Shown piece by piece: positions 49,430-60,170 of a stretch of DNA of 64,000 nucleotides. Within the stretch, counting starts at the first letter, position 1. Every line of letters starts with the position of its first letter. Below the pieces are notes generated by a model. The model ran no database searches. It saw only the letters and a list, made by a program, of their open reading frames with translations, and was not told the DNA's origin. The DNA is from Garcia nutans (Eukaryota > Streptophyta > Magnoliopsida > Malpighiales > Euphorbiaceae), in NCBI GenBank assembly GCA_947685225.1, contig CANTUV010000026.1:54335501-54399500 (forward strand). Reading direction: 5' to 3'. Made by a program: the position numbers and the translations under genes.

Positions 49430-49695
49430 GTATTTTTAAAAATTTTTACTTTTTTATCAGGAGTATTTTAATTATTTTATTATAAACTCATAATAAACTC
49501 ATTAGAAACTGTGTGAAATTTATAAACTAATTATAAACTTATTGTAAATTAATTATAGACTCATTATAAACTCTCTGTAAACTAATAAAAATTTAATATT
49601 TTGGTAAATATTTTATAAATTTTGATATTTTGATAAATATTTCATAAATATGGTATATTTAAAATTTTTTTAAATTTTTTTTGTATTTTTATCGA
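49430..49695 (+). repeat. AT-rich interspersed repeat within TRIM-like element 2
   Basis: ATAATAAACTCATTAG and related words, as at 24116-24375 and 26205-26470. Confidence 0.4.
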
Positions 49696-49836
49696 AAGCC
49701 CAAGATTCAGTCATCAAGCTGAAGACTGAAGTTAGACTAAAGTTGAGCCTATGAGTTTGAAGCAAGAAAGTTCAAGTGACAACTGTGCTTTAAAAAAGAA
49801 ATATGAAGTCCAATCCAATTGGACTTGAGGGGAGAA

Positions 49837-50048
49837 TGCTAGCAAATGAAAATATTATCCCACATTCAAAAAATAAAAAAAAAATGAGAAAGGGTATATT
49901 AAATAAGTGGTGTAAAAGATAAAATCGCCAAGCTATTTTGTTATAAAGTCCACCAATTTAAGATGTCCATTAATTAAAAAAGGGCCGACACTCCAGTATT
50001 CATGATATATAACATGGATAACCTTCAATAAAATCCAAAATTCTAACA
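49837..50048 (+). repeat. 3' LTR of TRIM-like element 2
   Basis: Second copy, preceded by the purine tract at 49827-49836. It forms the distal promoter of the adjacent peptide gene. Confidence 0.72.
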
Positions 50049-50084
50049 CGGAGAACCTTCAATTTCTCATTTCATTAATCTATT

Positions 50085-50108
50085 AATTATATATAAATAA
50101 TATAAATC
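50085..50108 (+). promoter_or_regulatory. candidate TATA box of the small peptide gene
   Basis: TATATAAATAA lies about 110 bases before the ATG and about 40 bases after the end of the TRIM-like LTR. Confidence 0.5.
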
Positions 50109-50204
50109 GGTTTGGTCCAGTAGACAATCAAGTATCAATCATTCTTTTCCTTCTCTTAAATCATTTCGTTAATCTTCTTTTCCTAATATTCTGCAAAAGA
50201 ATTA

Positions 50205-50477
50205 ATGGCTGCATCATATAAAATTAGTGCTACAGTGACCATAACAATGGTGGTCTTGTTGTTTGTCATTGTAGCATCTCAAGCTTCTCATGCCAGGCTT
50301 TTAGAGGGTTCTTTTCCAAACGATGTACATGAACTTGCTCTCTTCGGACAGAGCAAAATCCCAATAGATGAGGAGAAAGTAATTGTTGGCAAGTACAAGC
50401 CATTGTTGCTTAATCTCCTTCCTAAGGGTCCTATTCCCCCCTTCTGGCCCCAGCAAACGAACCAACAATTTCATTAA
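50205..50477 (+). CDS. small secreted signalling peptide precursor, IDA/PIP-like
   Basis: A 90-residue pre-propeptide. Residues 1-30 form a signal peptide with a hydrophobic core VTITMVVLLFVIVA and a likely cut after SHA (28-30). A variable acidic middle follows. A short C-terminal block, LLPKGPIPPFWPQQTNQQFH (71-90), is conserved-looking. The LPKGxPIPP start is what IDA/IDL and PIP-type plant peptides share. The usual Ser-Gly-Pro-Ser or Ser-Ala-Pro-Ser-Lys-Arg-His-Asn continuation is replaced here by FWPQQTNQ, so this is either a divergent member or a different family. Known relatives are cut from the precursor and sensed by leucine-rich receptor kinases outside the cell. The ATG is in good context (ATTAATGGCT). 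The gene is a single exon. A TRIM-like LTR sits just upstream, and hairpin-bearing tandem repeats follow at 50651-50718. Confidence 0.72.
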   Translation: MAASYKISATVTITMVVLLFVIVASQASHARLLEGSFPNDVHELALFGQSKIPIDEEKVIVGKYKPLLLNLLPKGPIPPFWPQQTNQQFH

Positions 50478-50650
50478 CTAAACTTTTTTTCTAATGTCAT
50501 TTAGCAACTTCGCAACTCTACCGTTTGAAGAATTTACTGATTTTGTTTCCCTTCTACTTTTCTAGCTATAGCTTAGTATCTCTCTTCTTTTCTCCTAGAT
50601 CTATTCTTTTATTGATTGAATTTATATACATGTACATTAAATATAGTGTT

Positions 50651-50718
50651 AGGCTGTTTTATTAAAGTTTCAATGAGAAACTTTAGGCTGTTGTATTCAA
50701 GTTTCAATGAGAAACTTT
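50651..50718 (+). repeat. two 34-bp tandem repeats with hairpins
   Basis: Each unit ends in AAGTTTCAATGAGAAACTT, an inverted repeat with a 5-base loop. They start at 50651 and 50685, probably in the 3' untranslated region of the peptide gene. Confidence 0.85.
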
Positions 50719-51052
50719 AATTTAGTGTATTTGTAATATTGATCTCAATATTGATCATATATAAAAAATAGTATAGTGATATTCTAAAAATGATTGTCTT
50801 TAGGCAATGTAATTTGCTGTGTACTTAATTTTTGAATTTAAATATATGTGGTGGTGAGTTATTAACGCAAAACCAGATATACAAAATATTATAAGAGAGT
50901 ATACAACAGGCTTAATGACTAATTCAGAGGTGGTTATATCATATATGCTCTTTATTATCAAAAGCAAAAGATAATAGCAGTTATTTTAGCAAGAAATGAA
51001 TGCCAAAGTCCAAAGGAAAAGAGTTGACCCCAAATGCAACGCAGTATAAGAA

Positions 51053-51138
51053 AAGTTAATTTGAAGTCAGCAATGCCCAATGGCCTAAGGATGGTAAGTT
51101 AATTTGAAGTCAGAAAAGCCCAATGGCCTAATGATGGT
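51053..51138 (+). repeat. two 43-bp tandem repeats
   Basis: AAGTTAATTTGAAGTCAG...GCCCAATGGCCTAA occurs at 51053 and 51096 with four or so differences. Confidence 0.85.
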
Positions 51139-51247
51139 AACTTCACTGTCAACAGCGCATTTGAATTGAAAATGGGGTTAGGCTTTTTTTTTTATCAAAG
51201 GGGTTAGGCTATTTGGAGCTCGAATAGGCCTCGGAGGATTAGAAATT

Positions 51248-52247
51248 TTCCTGTGGCTGGTTTCTAATCATAAGCTGTTCACAAATGAATTGCATAGAAA
51301 GAAGAGAATTATTACTGATGATAGTTGTAGTAGATGCAAAGAAAGCAGCTGAGGGAGTCATGCAGGCTCAAGGCTGTGAGGAAACATTTGGTTGAAGTTA
51401 GTTCCGCCAAAATTTATCAGCCTTCAGTTGAGAGAGTGGGTAGTGTTCAACTTGAGGAAAATTCATAGCAAAGTGAGGGGTATTAAGTGGGAATTGCTGT
51501 TTAATGTGGCTTGTCGGTTAGCATAAAATTTGGGAACCCAATATATTTTTCGAGAAGGTAATGGTGAAGCTTAGAGAATGAGAGCTCTATTGTTGCTGTG
51601 GCAAGAGGCTTTATGGATGCAATGAGCTTTCAAGAGGCCATAGGAGGAGATGCTATATATTAAAAAGCAGCAATTAGTGGGCCGGAAAGTGCCCTGACTC
51701 AGGATGGGTGAAGCTAAACACAAATGCAGCAGCAAAAAGGAGTCCTGTCAGGTTGCTGGTGCTGGGGGAGTAATTAGAAAATTCCAAGGCAAATGGCTGG
51801 GAAAATTCACTCATTATGTTGGTTCCTGCATGCGGTTGGAGCTGAATTTCAGGGGTGGTTTTCAGGTTTGCAGCAAGTTTTTGACTTGGGCTATAAAAAT
51901 TGTTACAACGGAGATGGATGCTACGATTCCAATGGGTTGCTAATAAAGAAGTGAACCACAGCCCGAAGCAAGCAATAGTGTCTTAGTGTGGGAAATAAGA
52001 AACCTGTTGCAACTTGCAGAGCTGGATAGTGCATATGCAGCATATCAGGCTGCTATTCTGGCATGTCTTTCAAGAAGCCAATTCTCTTGCAGATTGGCTT
52101 GTAAATAGGGCTATCAACATGCCGTTCGGCAAATGTCAAGTTCAGCGTTCCCTGCAGAAAGGCTTGGGCTGTTTTTACGGCACTGCGTTTTCCTGTGGTA
52201 AACAGGCAAATAATTCCCTTCAACAAACACGAACATATTCAACATAG
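51248..52247 (+). pseudogene. LINE relic: zf-RVT and RNase H domains
   Basis: Decayed 3' part of a plant LINE polyprotein. From 51248 the frame gives FLWLVSNHKLFTNELHRKK and DDSCSRCKES, the zinc-finger domain (zf-RVT) that follows RT in LINE ORF2. It stops near 51350 and then reads LREWVVFNLR and GIKWELLFNVACRLA, the usual linker. RNase H follows in pieces: AGAGGVIRKFQGKWLGKFTHY and a degraded AELxA region at 51704-51943, then HVFQEANSLADWLVNRAI at about 52055-52110. There are several stops and frameshifts. No RT or endonuclease precedes it, so it is 5'-truncated. Orientation is opposite to the relic at 6174-6830. Confidence 0.82.
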
Positions 52248-53104
52248 AAGGACAAGTTGTTCTTTCTTGTAAATGGGGGTTTGAAGTTACCGGTCATTCT
52301 TCGTATATTACTCTCTACCATAATTTGACATAATTGTACAGTTTTGTGGCAAAGCTGAAACCTTCAGGTGTCCAAGAAATAATGAATGGTTTGGAAAGAA
52401 ATAAGCTTCCATCAATCCATTTGCGGCAGTCATGAATTTGATAAAATGACTACACTGTCTGTATAAATTAAAAACTTAAATTTTTTTACACCAAAACTTG
52501 AAGTTATTACTTGTAAATTCATAATCATTTTGGAACTAATGAATGATTTGCTTGTCATACTTCAATAGTTTAATCTAATTATATTCTTCCTAAGGTCCTA
52601 TATATTGCCCCTATAGCACCAGCAATCGAATTAATAATTAGTGATTAATTACTTTTAACTAACTTTTGTTTTTAAATTTCTTATCGTGTCATCTTAAAGA
52701 TAATTAGATACATTTAAATTAGCACTAAAGCCCAATATTGCATTATAATTTTGTAGTATCATTCAATTTAAGCTCGTCAATTATACAACTTTTTTCAAAA
52801 AAATAAAAGTTTTGTTTTTAAACAGTGATTGCTTTAATAAGAAATGAAAGAATTCATGAATAAGTAACGTAGGGTTATTTTGAAATTGAATTTATTATTG
52901 ATAACATATATATTTAGTTCACACTATATAATATCTGATTCTTTAATTTTTTATGAGTAATAAAAATTTATTGAAACTAAAAGAAATAAAACCTAAAAGA
53001 AATACTTTAAACACCTAAAAACCAAGTAAGTGCAAAAGTCTTTTTGATTTAATACATCTGGATAAAAAATCAACAATAAGAACACAATGAAATAGAGGAA
53101 TACA
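52248..53104. other. intergenic, nothing recognised
   Basis: AT-rich; no coding or RNA signal seen. Confidence 0.6.
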
Positions 53105-53537
53105 GAGGGTATTTGACTTAGCTTATGAAAATTAGCTTATTAGCATAAAGTATTTATAAATTAATTTGAGCTCATAAGCAATTAAAATTTTAAGTAATTA
53201 TATATTTGTTTTGAGTGTTTATAAGTGGTTGATAAGTTTCTTTTGATAAAAAATATCTTATAAGCATATTTGCTGATAAAATGATAAATATAAATATATA
53301 TATATATATAAAGTTATATTATTAAGATTATCCAGTAAAATTAAATAAGGATAATATAGTAATTTGTTTTGTCAAATTAACTTATAAGTAAGATACTTAT
53401 GAGCACTAAAATGATAAATTATTACTCCTCAATTTATTTTTTAAAAAACTCGTAAAATTATCTAAATAAATACATCAACTTAAATTTAGAGCTTATAAAT
53501 TAATTTGATCCACTTATAAGCTAAGTCAAACACTCTC
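53105..53537. mobile_element. MITE with about 22-bp inverted termini
   Basis: The left end GAGGGTATTTGACTTAGCTTAT and the right end, read in reverse, GAGAGTGTTTGACTTAGCTTAT differ at two or three bases. The interior (433 bp overall) is AT-rich, with repeated GCTTATAAG-type words, and non-coding. The ends resemble hAT-type MITEs; an 8-bp target duplication is not clear. Confidence 0.72.
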
Positions 53538-55291
53538 GTAATCAGGTGTCAAATAGCGCGGCAGCAAAAAAAATCTTACCAAAAAACACGGGTGAGAAGG
53601 AAGTCGAAAATTGCATAGAGATGATTTGAAAATCGGAGCTAAATTTCCTTCAAAGTCTATAAGCTGATGGCAGTTGCAGGCCCATCTTAAAAAAGATTAG
53701 AAACCACCATAATGCATGGTGGATAGGCCAAATCAGTGTAATACTCTCAAGCTAATTGTTGATTTTCTCTCCAAATTATCGTATCTTTAAAAATAAATCC
53801 AACCACTATATATGAAGATGGACAAATAAAAAAACACTATCTTAAAAAGAAAGAATCGATCACTATATTTTTCAAAACAAAGGAAAAGGAAGCGAAAGAT
53901 GAAATATAAATTATGGATTAGTATTAGTTAGCGATCTTGGCTTAGTGTGTCATGAGCCATATCTAGAGACTATATGAAACCAAACCATAAAAATCATTAA
54001 AGATTTTGTGCAAAGAAAACAAGAAGAAGAGAAGAACTAAAGGCTGTTGGAAGTTTGAAGGCAGCGACAGTCCTAGTCTTAGATGTGAAAAATTGGTAGA
54101 TGGGGCTGTTAAGAGAGAGAATAGAGAATTGTTGAACTCAATCCTCATTGGTAAAAAATTAATAGTGAGAATTTTTATTTTTTAATTATCTATCCTCATG
54201 ATAAGGGCTAGAACTTTAACCCCTTTCTGCCAACATTTTGACTCCATCCGGACCACCACTGAAATCAATATGTTTCTGCTTTTACAAATGAGATAAAAAG
54301 GATTGAATTGGAAGTGGAATCCAATAAATGAATAATCTGTTTCAGCCTGTCAGGTAATTCATTCGGTCCCCAGTTTGAAAAAACGCGTCAACCTTTTTGT
54401 TAAAAGAGGACCAAATACAGGGCCAGCTGCTAAACTTGAATCTCTCAATCTGCTGCCAGCAAAGTGGGATAATTAGACGAATTAATCACCTGGGCTTTTA
54501 TATGTTAGCATTGCATAATTAATTTCCGATTATACTTTGGAATTATTTTTCATTCAAAACATCGATATTTCTATAGAAGTGCAGCATTAACTAATAAGAA
54601 AAAAAAATAGTACTCCATAAAAGAGATGGGCATGGAAGTTAGTAATAGATAGTATGTTGGTGGGGTTTCAGAATATGGAAAGCGACAGGACGAGCAACTC
54701 ATGCATCGACTAATATACAGGAGTTGGGTAATTTTGACAGATACGTATCACTGTTAATAAATTATATAGGAACCAGTCTTTCATGCCAGTTTTGCTTAAT
54801 CTAGTTATTATATATGTTAGGCACATTGTCTTCAATCTTTTTTCTTAATGAGAGGTGGTATTCTTTTTTTCAGACTGAGATAGTATTCAAAGAAACGCTG
54901 GGCGCATGTACTGTGTAAACCTACCATTTTTACCAAATTAATTCAGACAAGTGGTTGGCGCCTTTTTATTTTGATCAAGTGTCTTTATTTATTTGTTTGT
55001 CGAGGATTGTACATCTCCATTATATTAAATCTTACAAAATAAAATTTATTTCTTTTTTATTTTTTATTTTTTAAGAAGAAAATATATTATAGATCAATTT
55101 TTATAAGCTGTTTTAATTTTTTTTTCATTCGTTAAATTCAAACCAGAGAATTTACAAAGAAAAAAGTATTATAGTTTAACTTTAAAAATTAAGAATCCAA
55201 ATAAATAGTATGGAAAGTGAAACTAATTCACGTGCCAATTAAGGTAATTATTTTTTTTTATTAAAGGGAAATAATTATTTCCAGTTAAACA
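53538..55291. other. intergenic, nothing recognised
   Basis: No gene seen. A 61-codon minus-strand frame at 53963-54148 has no recognisable features. Confidence 0.55.
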
Positions 55292-55300
55292 AACAATGAA

Positions 55301-55921
55301 GGACTTAATTACATAAATATAATTTTTCTATAAAAATTCTTGAATTTTAATTTTGTCAATTAAAAATTCTTCAATTTTTAATATTATACAAATTAAAATT
55401 TTGAATTTTAATTTATTAATTAAAAATTCTTTAAATTTTAATATTATACTAATTAAATTTTTAAATTTAATTTTGAACTATTGAAAAATGACTTGACAAA
55501 TACGCTGATGATATATGACCAAAAAATAAAAATAAATAAAAAGATATATAATTCAAATTACATATATTAGATAATGGTAAAAAAAATTTATATTTACTAT
55601 TTATTAATTATAATTTAAACACATCTAACTATCTTCTCCTCTATCTCATATAATTTTTTAATATTCACAATTCATTATTTTTTTTCAAATTATAAACTAA
55701 AATTTATAAACTTCTTTCAATTTTTAAAAATTAAATTCAAATTAAAGCTTTCACATTTACTATTTTATTCTCTTATTTTATTTTTTAAATATCAAAAATT
55801 AAATTTAAAATTTTAATAAGTATAATATTTTATTTGAAAGATTTTTAATTTATAAATTAAAATTCAAAAACTTTTATGAAAAAAAATTGTGAAAATTTAA
55901 GTTTATTTATGTTGTTAAACG
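55301..55921. mobile_element. Mutator-like non-autonomous element with long inverted termini
   Basis: About 120 bp at each end are imperfect inverted copies. Both contain TTTTTGAATTTTAATTT-type blocks followed by AATATTATAC and AATTAAAATTTT in the same order. The extreme ends GGACTTAATTACATAAAT and CGTTTAACAACATAAAT align. The 9-bp flanks AACAATGAA and AACAATAAA match at 8 of 9, the length typical of Mutator insertions. The interior is non-coding. Confidence 0.6.
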
Positions 55922-55930
55922 AACAATAAA

Positions 55931-58900
55931 GATAGTAGAGAGGACCCACATGCCTAAGAAGGCCTTGATTGGGAAGTCAGTGCCCACCACAATCTTTGCT
56001 GGGTTAATAATTTAATTAATAATTTACTGACAATCAGTAATTAAATTCTAATTTAATTTTCAAAAGCAATTCAATTTCTAGCTAGAATAGTTCTTTTCCT
56101 TTGTGAATTTTTATTTATAAACAAATATAAAACCACAAAAACAAGTTTTGCTTTTTGGAAATAGTTGTCAGTAAATTTATCAAGCAATCTAATAATATTA
56201 ATGGGCCACTGAAAAATTTCAATAATGACGGATAATAATGCTTATTACAGTACTATTTATCAAGTTTGATTCTCCATTTGTCTGTCCTTTAATTAGTTCT
56301 TTTCTCACCTCTTGACTAATTATGAGACACTCTTCTCTTTTTTCATTTACAAGTTTGTTATAATAGAAACCTAGTGACCGTAGGAATGCAATAAAGTCGA
56401 TAAATAAATAACATTAATGGAATGGATTTCATTATTTTTGGACCTATCTAAATTGGAGTTGTTTGGAATTCAAAATTAATTAATTAATAATAATAATAGC
56501 AATAATTATATTGACACATATAAAAATAATTCACATATAAACTACATTTGTAATTTGTTAATCTCAATTACTAACCGATCCCTCCTCCAGTGGTATTTTA
56601 GTGATAAATTTTATAAAAACTGGATGATTCTATTTAATTAATTATTTAACAATAAATTTTTATTTTTTCTTTATTATAGTATTTATGAATAAGTTTCTGC
56701 ATAATAAATTAAGGTCTTTTTTTATTGATGATAGTGATGGTATTGATGCTAGTGACATTGACGATATTGACCATAAAATCAAATCAATCTTAAGAATTTA
56801 TTTATTGTAATTTTTAGAAAAATAAAATAAATCAATTCTAAGTAATACTATATTTTCATATAAACTGTTGAAATGGTAACAATGTACATTCCTTTTAAGC
56901 AGTGGCTGATCTATTAATTAAGCGATCAGTGGAAGCTCAAGCTCCCACTAGATATTTCTCACACACATATATACTGTGTATATATAATTATTGTAAATTA
57001 AATTAATATTACCTATTACCACTCAAAATATAAATTTTATTTCTCTTTTATCTCTTTCTTTTTTCAATCAATATTTTTATTTGAAACGCAGTTGCCAAAC
57101 TTTTTGCTTCCGCCAATTTTTTTTTCTCTCTTTTTCTCCGTGTGATTTCAAAAGAATATTAGCGTAATTTTTTCAATTTTATTTTTTAATTTTATTTCAA
57201 AATCTATAGAAATCTATAGATATTTATACTATTAGATTTTTTTTTTGTTTTATTTGTACATATATAGCAAAAATACAATTATATCTAAGAAAAAAAGCAA
57301 TATATTTTGATACATGATGCGGTAAGAGACAGTTTCATTCAACCTTTTGTCCTTTACTTTCTTGTTGGAAAATTATATGTAAGATTGCAATTACATTATA
57401 AACGAAATATCTAATTTGCTCTATGTTGATTATGTTGGTGATGAGAATTTTCAAAACTTTAATTTGTTTGTTTTTCTATATTTTTTTTATTAATTTATAT
57501 CATTTATGAATAAAATTGAAATATATTAAAGAGTGTCAAATTTATTATTACATAATGTAAAAGTATTTTCTAAAAGTTATGGTTAATAAAAATTTATAAA
57601 CATAAGTTTAATAAAGAATAAGTTCACACTCGCTTTAAATAATTGGCGTATGTCCCTACTTTTAAATAATTTAAGATACAAAAAAAATATGTGTGTATGT
57701 AATGTAGATAATTAACATATAATGTAATTTATTTATTTTTTATATCTTTATGATTTTTATTAATTAGTTTTTTTATATATCTTTATGCTTTTTATTAATT
57801 AGCTTTTGTCATATATATTGTCATGTTGATAATTTATATGTTAAATAACTACATATATATAGATTTAATTTTACAAATTGATTAATTTGATCTAATCAGT
57901 TTAAACATAAATTAAAATTAGTGTGATAGCTATATACTATATATATTATTAACATCCAATGCAAATAAACTACTAACAAATTGATTTGGGTTTGCATGAT
58001 TTATGTTTTATTAGAGCCCAAAATCATATGAATTTCACACTTAATAGTGAAAATGAGTCGAATAAAATATACTTAAACAGTATCCTTCATATGTATAGTT
58101 AAATAGTATTTGTTTACAAGATTAACAAAACGAACGTGTGTGTAAGTGAAACCCAATCATATATGCGACTGTAATATGAAATGTAATAGCTGCTATATAT
58201 ATCAAAAAAATAAAAATAAAACTTTTCATCTCTTTTTCATTGTTTAACATTAAGAAATAAGGTTAATTGATTTTGCATATTACCAAGGGAAAAGCTAATA
58301 CAAAGTCCTAAGCTAATCCAACCCACCTAGAATTTCTTAGAAGGGCTAGCCAATGTGTCATTAGACAAATTTACTTCTAAGGCCCCGTCTACTAAATAAT
58401 ATTATTCATTTTTTTTCAAGTATATTTTCTGAGAAGATTTTTCAAGTATATTTTTTAAACTATATACTTTAATTAATTTATAGATTTTTTTTAGATTTCC
58501 TATTGTTACTTGGAACATAAAAATAGAAATAGAAATATGTGAATTGAGATAAATAAAAAAACTCCATTAATGGTGATCTAATTACCATTACTTATAATTG
58601 GATAAAATAATTTGAAATTGACATGAAAATCTTCCATTCATATGAGATGAGAATATAATAAGTTCAGAATAAAAATTAATAAATTTTATGTGTGTTTATA
58701 TATATTTATATATATCAAACTTCCATAAAAAAAATAGATGTCTTAATTTTATTTTTGTACTAGTATTATTTTTATATTTATGTCCATTACCTCTCCTTTA
58801 TATAATAGTAATGAAAATAATAAATAAAATTTATTACTCATATTTATTGCCATTATTAGTTTAGTAAAAATTTATTGGTGTTGTATTAAAGTATGAGTCA

Positions 58901-60170
58901 TGGTATTAGATGTATTAGATTGCTGGGCTAGCTCTTTTGGAATTTAAAATGTCTGGTAGTTGATATTTACCGTGAAAATGTGTGATTAATATCCTACCAA
59001 ATAGAGATTCCTTGTTAAAAAAAATAATGGTGTCCTCTAGGTATAGTAATTAGTTAAAAAAAAATAATGGTGTCCTATAGGTATAGTAATTATGAAAAAT
59101 AATACTGATATTTTATTCAACATGTAAATAAAATGGTTTGCAAGCTAGTACTCCCTCTCTGAGTAAGATTTATGAAAAAGAAAATATTTGACGTTTTAAA
59201 ATCAAAATTATATTTATTAATTTTTTTGAAGATTACTCCTATTCTAAGTAAATTAATCACTTTACCCAAAGCATTTAACTATTCTTAATGTACTTATTTT
59301 TTTAATTTTAAAATTAAAAAAATAATCAACAATTTTTTAATCCATATTATAACATTATATGTCAAATAAAAAATTGGAAAGAGTATAAATTAAAATATAA
59401 TTTGATGTGCTTTTATGCTGGATAATAAATTTATATTTAATTATTTCTCATGTTAAAAAAACTCCTTTTTAAAAAAATCAAAATGGTATAAAAATGTGCT
59501 CTTCGGAATGATTTGATACTAGATTTGGCTAATTTTCAACTAGTAACCGAGAAATAAGCCAATTTTCTCACAAATATTTATTTAAGATTAAACTTAAATA
59601 TCTACACATTTATATGCATATATAATAAATATATAAAAAGGAAGAGTTTTAAGAAAAACATTTAATTGATTCGTTAATTGTTATATAGACGGATAAGAAA
59701 GCATGCATGTAAGCCCCATCGGGATGAAAAGACTAGAGAAAAAACTGATTAGCCGTGGTACGAAAATGGAAATTTATGAGATAAAATTTTGGTATATATA
59801 AGACCCCATAAAAATAAAAGAAAGAAATTTTTTATTTTTTTAAAGAAAAAGAAGATAATAAATTGAAGAATCTGATGTTGTTAAGAAGTATACAAAAAAC
59901 AATGATAATATCAGAACAAGTCATTTCTCCTTTTTTATTAGACCCCACTGCCTCTCTCTTTCTTTTATCTTATCACTCGCATATGCCCAACCCAAACCAT
60001 TTACTCATAAACTCACTCCCAAAACCCAAACAGACATTTTTTTTGTTTCGCAGTAAATACTACAAATACATTACAAAGAGAGAGAGACACACAGAAACAC
60101 GCACGCACGCAGAGAGATTGAGAAAGAGGAAAATTAAGGATTTCTCTTTGTTTCTTTCTTTCTTTCTTTG
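55931..60170. other. intergenic and promoter side of the OVATE gene
   Basis: Long AT-rich stretch with two 40-bp tandem units at about 59014-59092. The last 120 bases are a CT/GA-rich probable 5' untranslated region of the OVATE gene (CA/GA microsatellites at about 60078-60120, TTTC repeats at 60149-60168). A 102-codon frame at 59863-60171 overlaps this leader and has no recognisable features. Confidence 0.5.
59014..59092 (+). repeat. two 40-bp tandem repeats
   Basis: AATAATGGTGTCCTCTAGG and its near-copy, 40 bases apart, with one or two changes. Confidence 0.85.

Larger units (their letters stand above)
48950..50048 (+). mobile_element. small non-autonomous LTR retrotransposon (TRIM-like) 2
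   Basis: A 1099-bp element with direct terminal repeats at 48950-49158 (starting TGTTGGCAG) and 49837-50048 (starting TGCTAGCAA, ending TAACA). A primer-site-like TAGTATCAG follows the first repeat, a purine tract GAGGGGAGAA precedes the second, and the flanks CCGAG and CGGAG match at 4 of 5 bases. The LTRs are diverged by roughly a fifth by eye, so the copy is old. The 678-bp interior has no coding region and includes a member of the ATAATAAA-word repeat (49430-49695). The 3' LTR ends about 40 bp before the TATA box of the small peptide gene. Confidence 0.75.
50478..51247. other. 3' flank of the peptide gene with tandem duplications
   Basis: Contains two 34-bp tandem units, each with an 8-bp stem hairpin (50651-50718), and two 43-bp tandem units (51053-51138). 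No further gene seen. Confidence 0.6.

Noticed and set aside
56895..56960. GCAGTGGCTGATCTATTAA...AGCTCCCACTAG segment resembling a plant transposon end
   Set aside because: No matching inverted end or target duplication was found within several kilobases.
60168..60170. TTG one codon before the OVATE protein start
   Set aside because: The ATG at 60171 matches the invariant N-terminus MGNYRF of the family, so the TTG is leader sequence.
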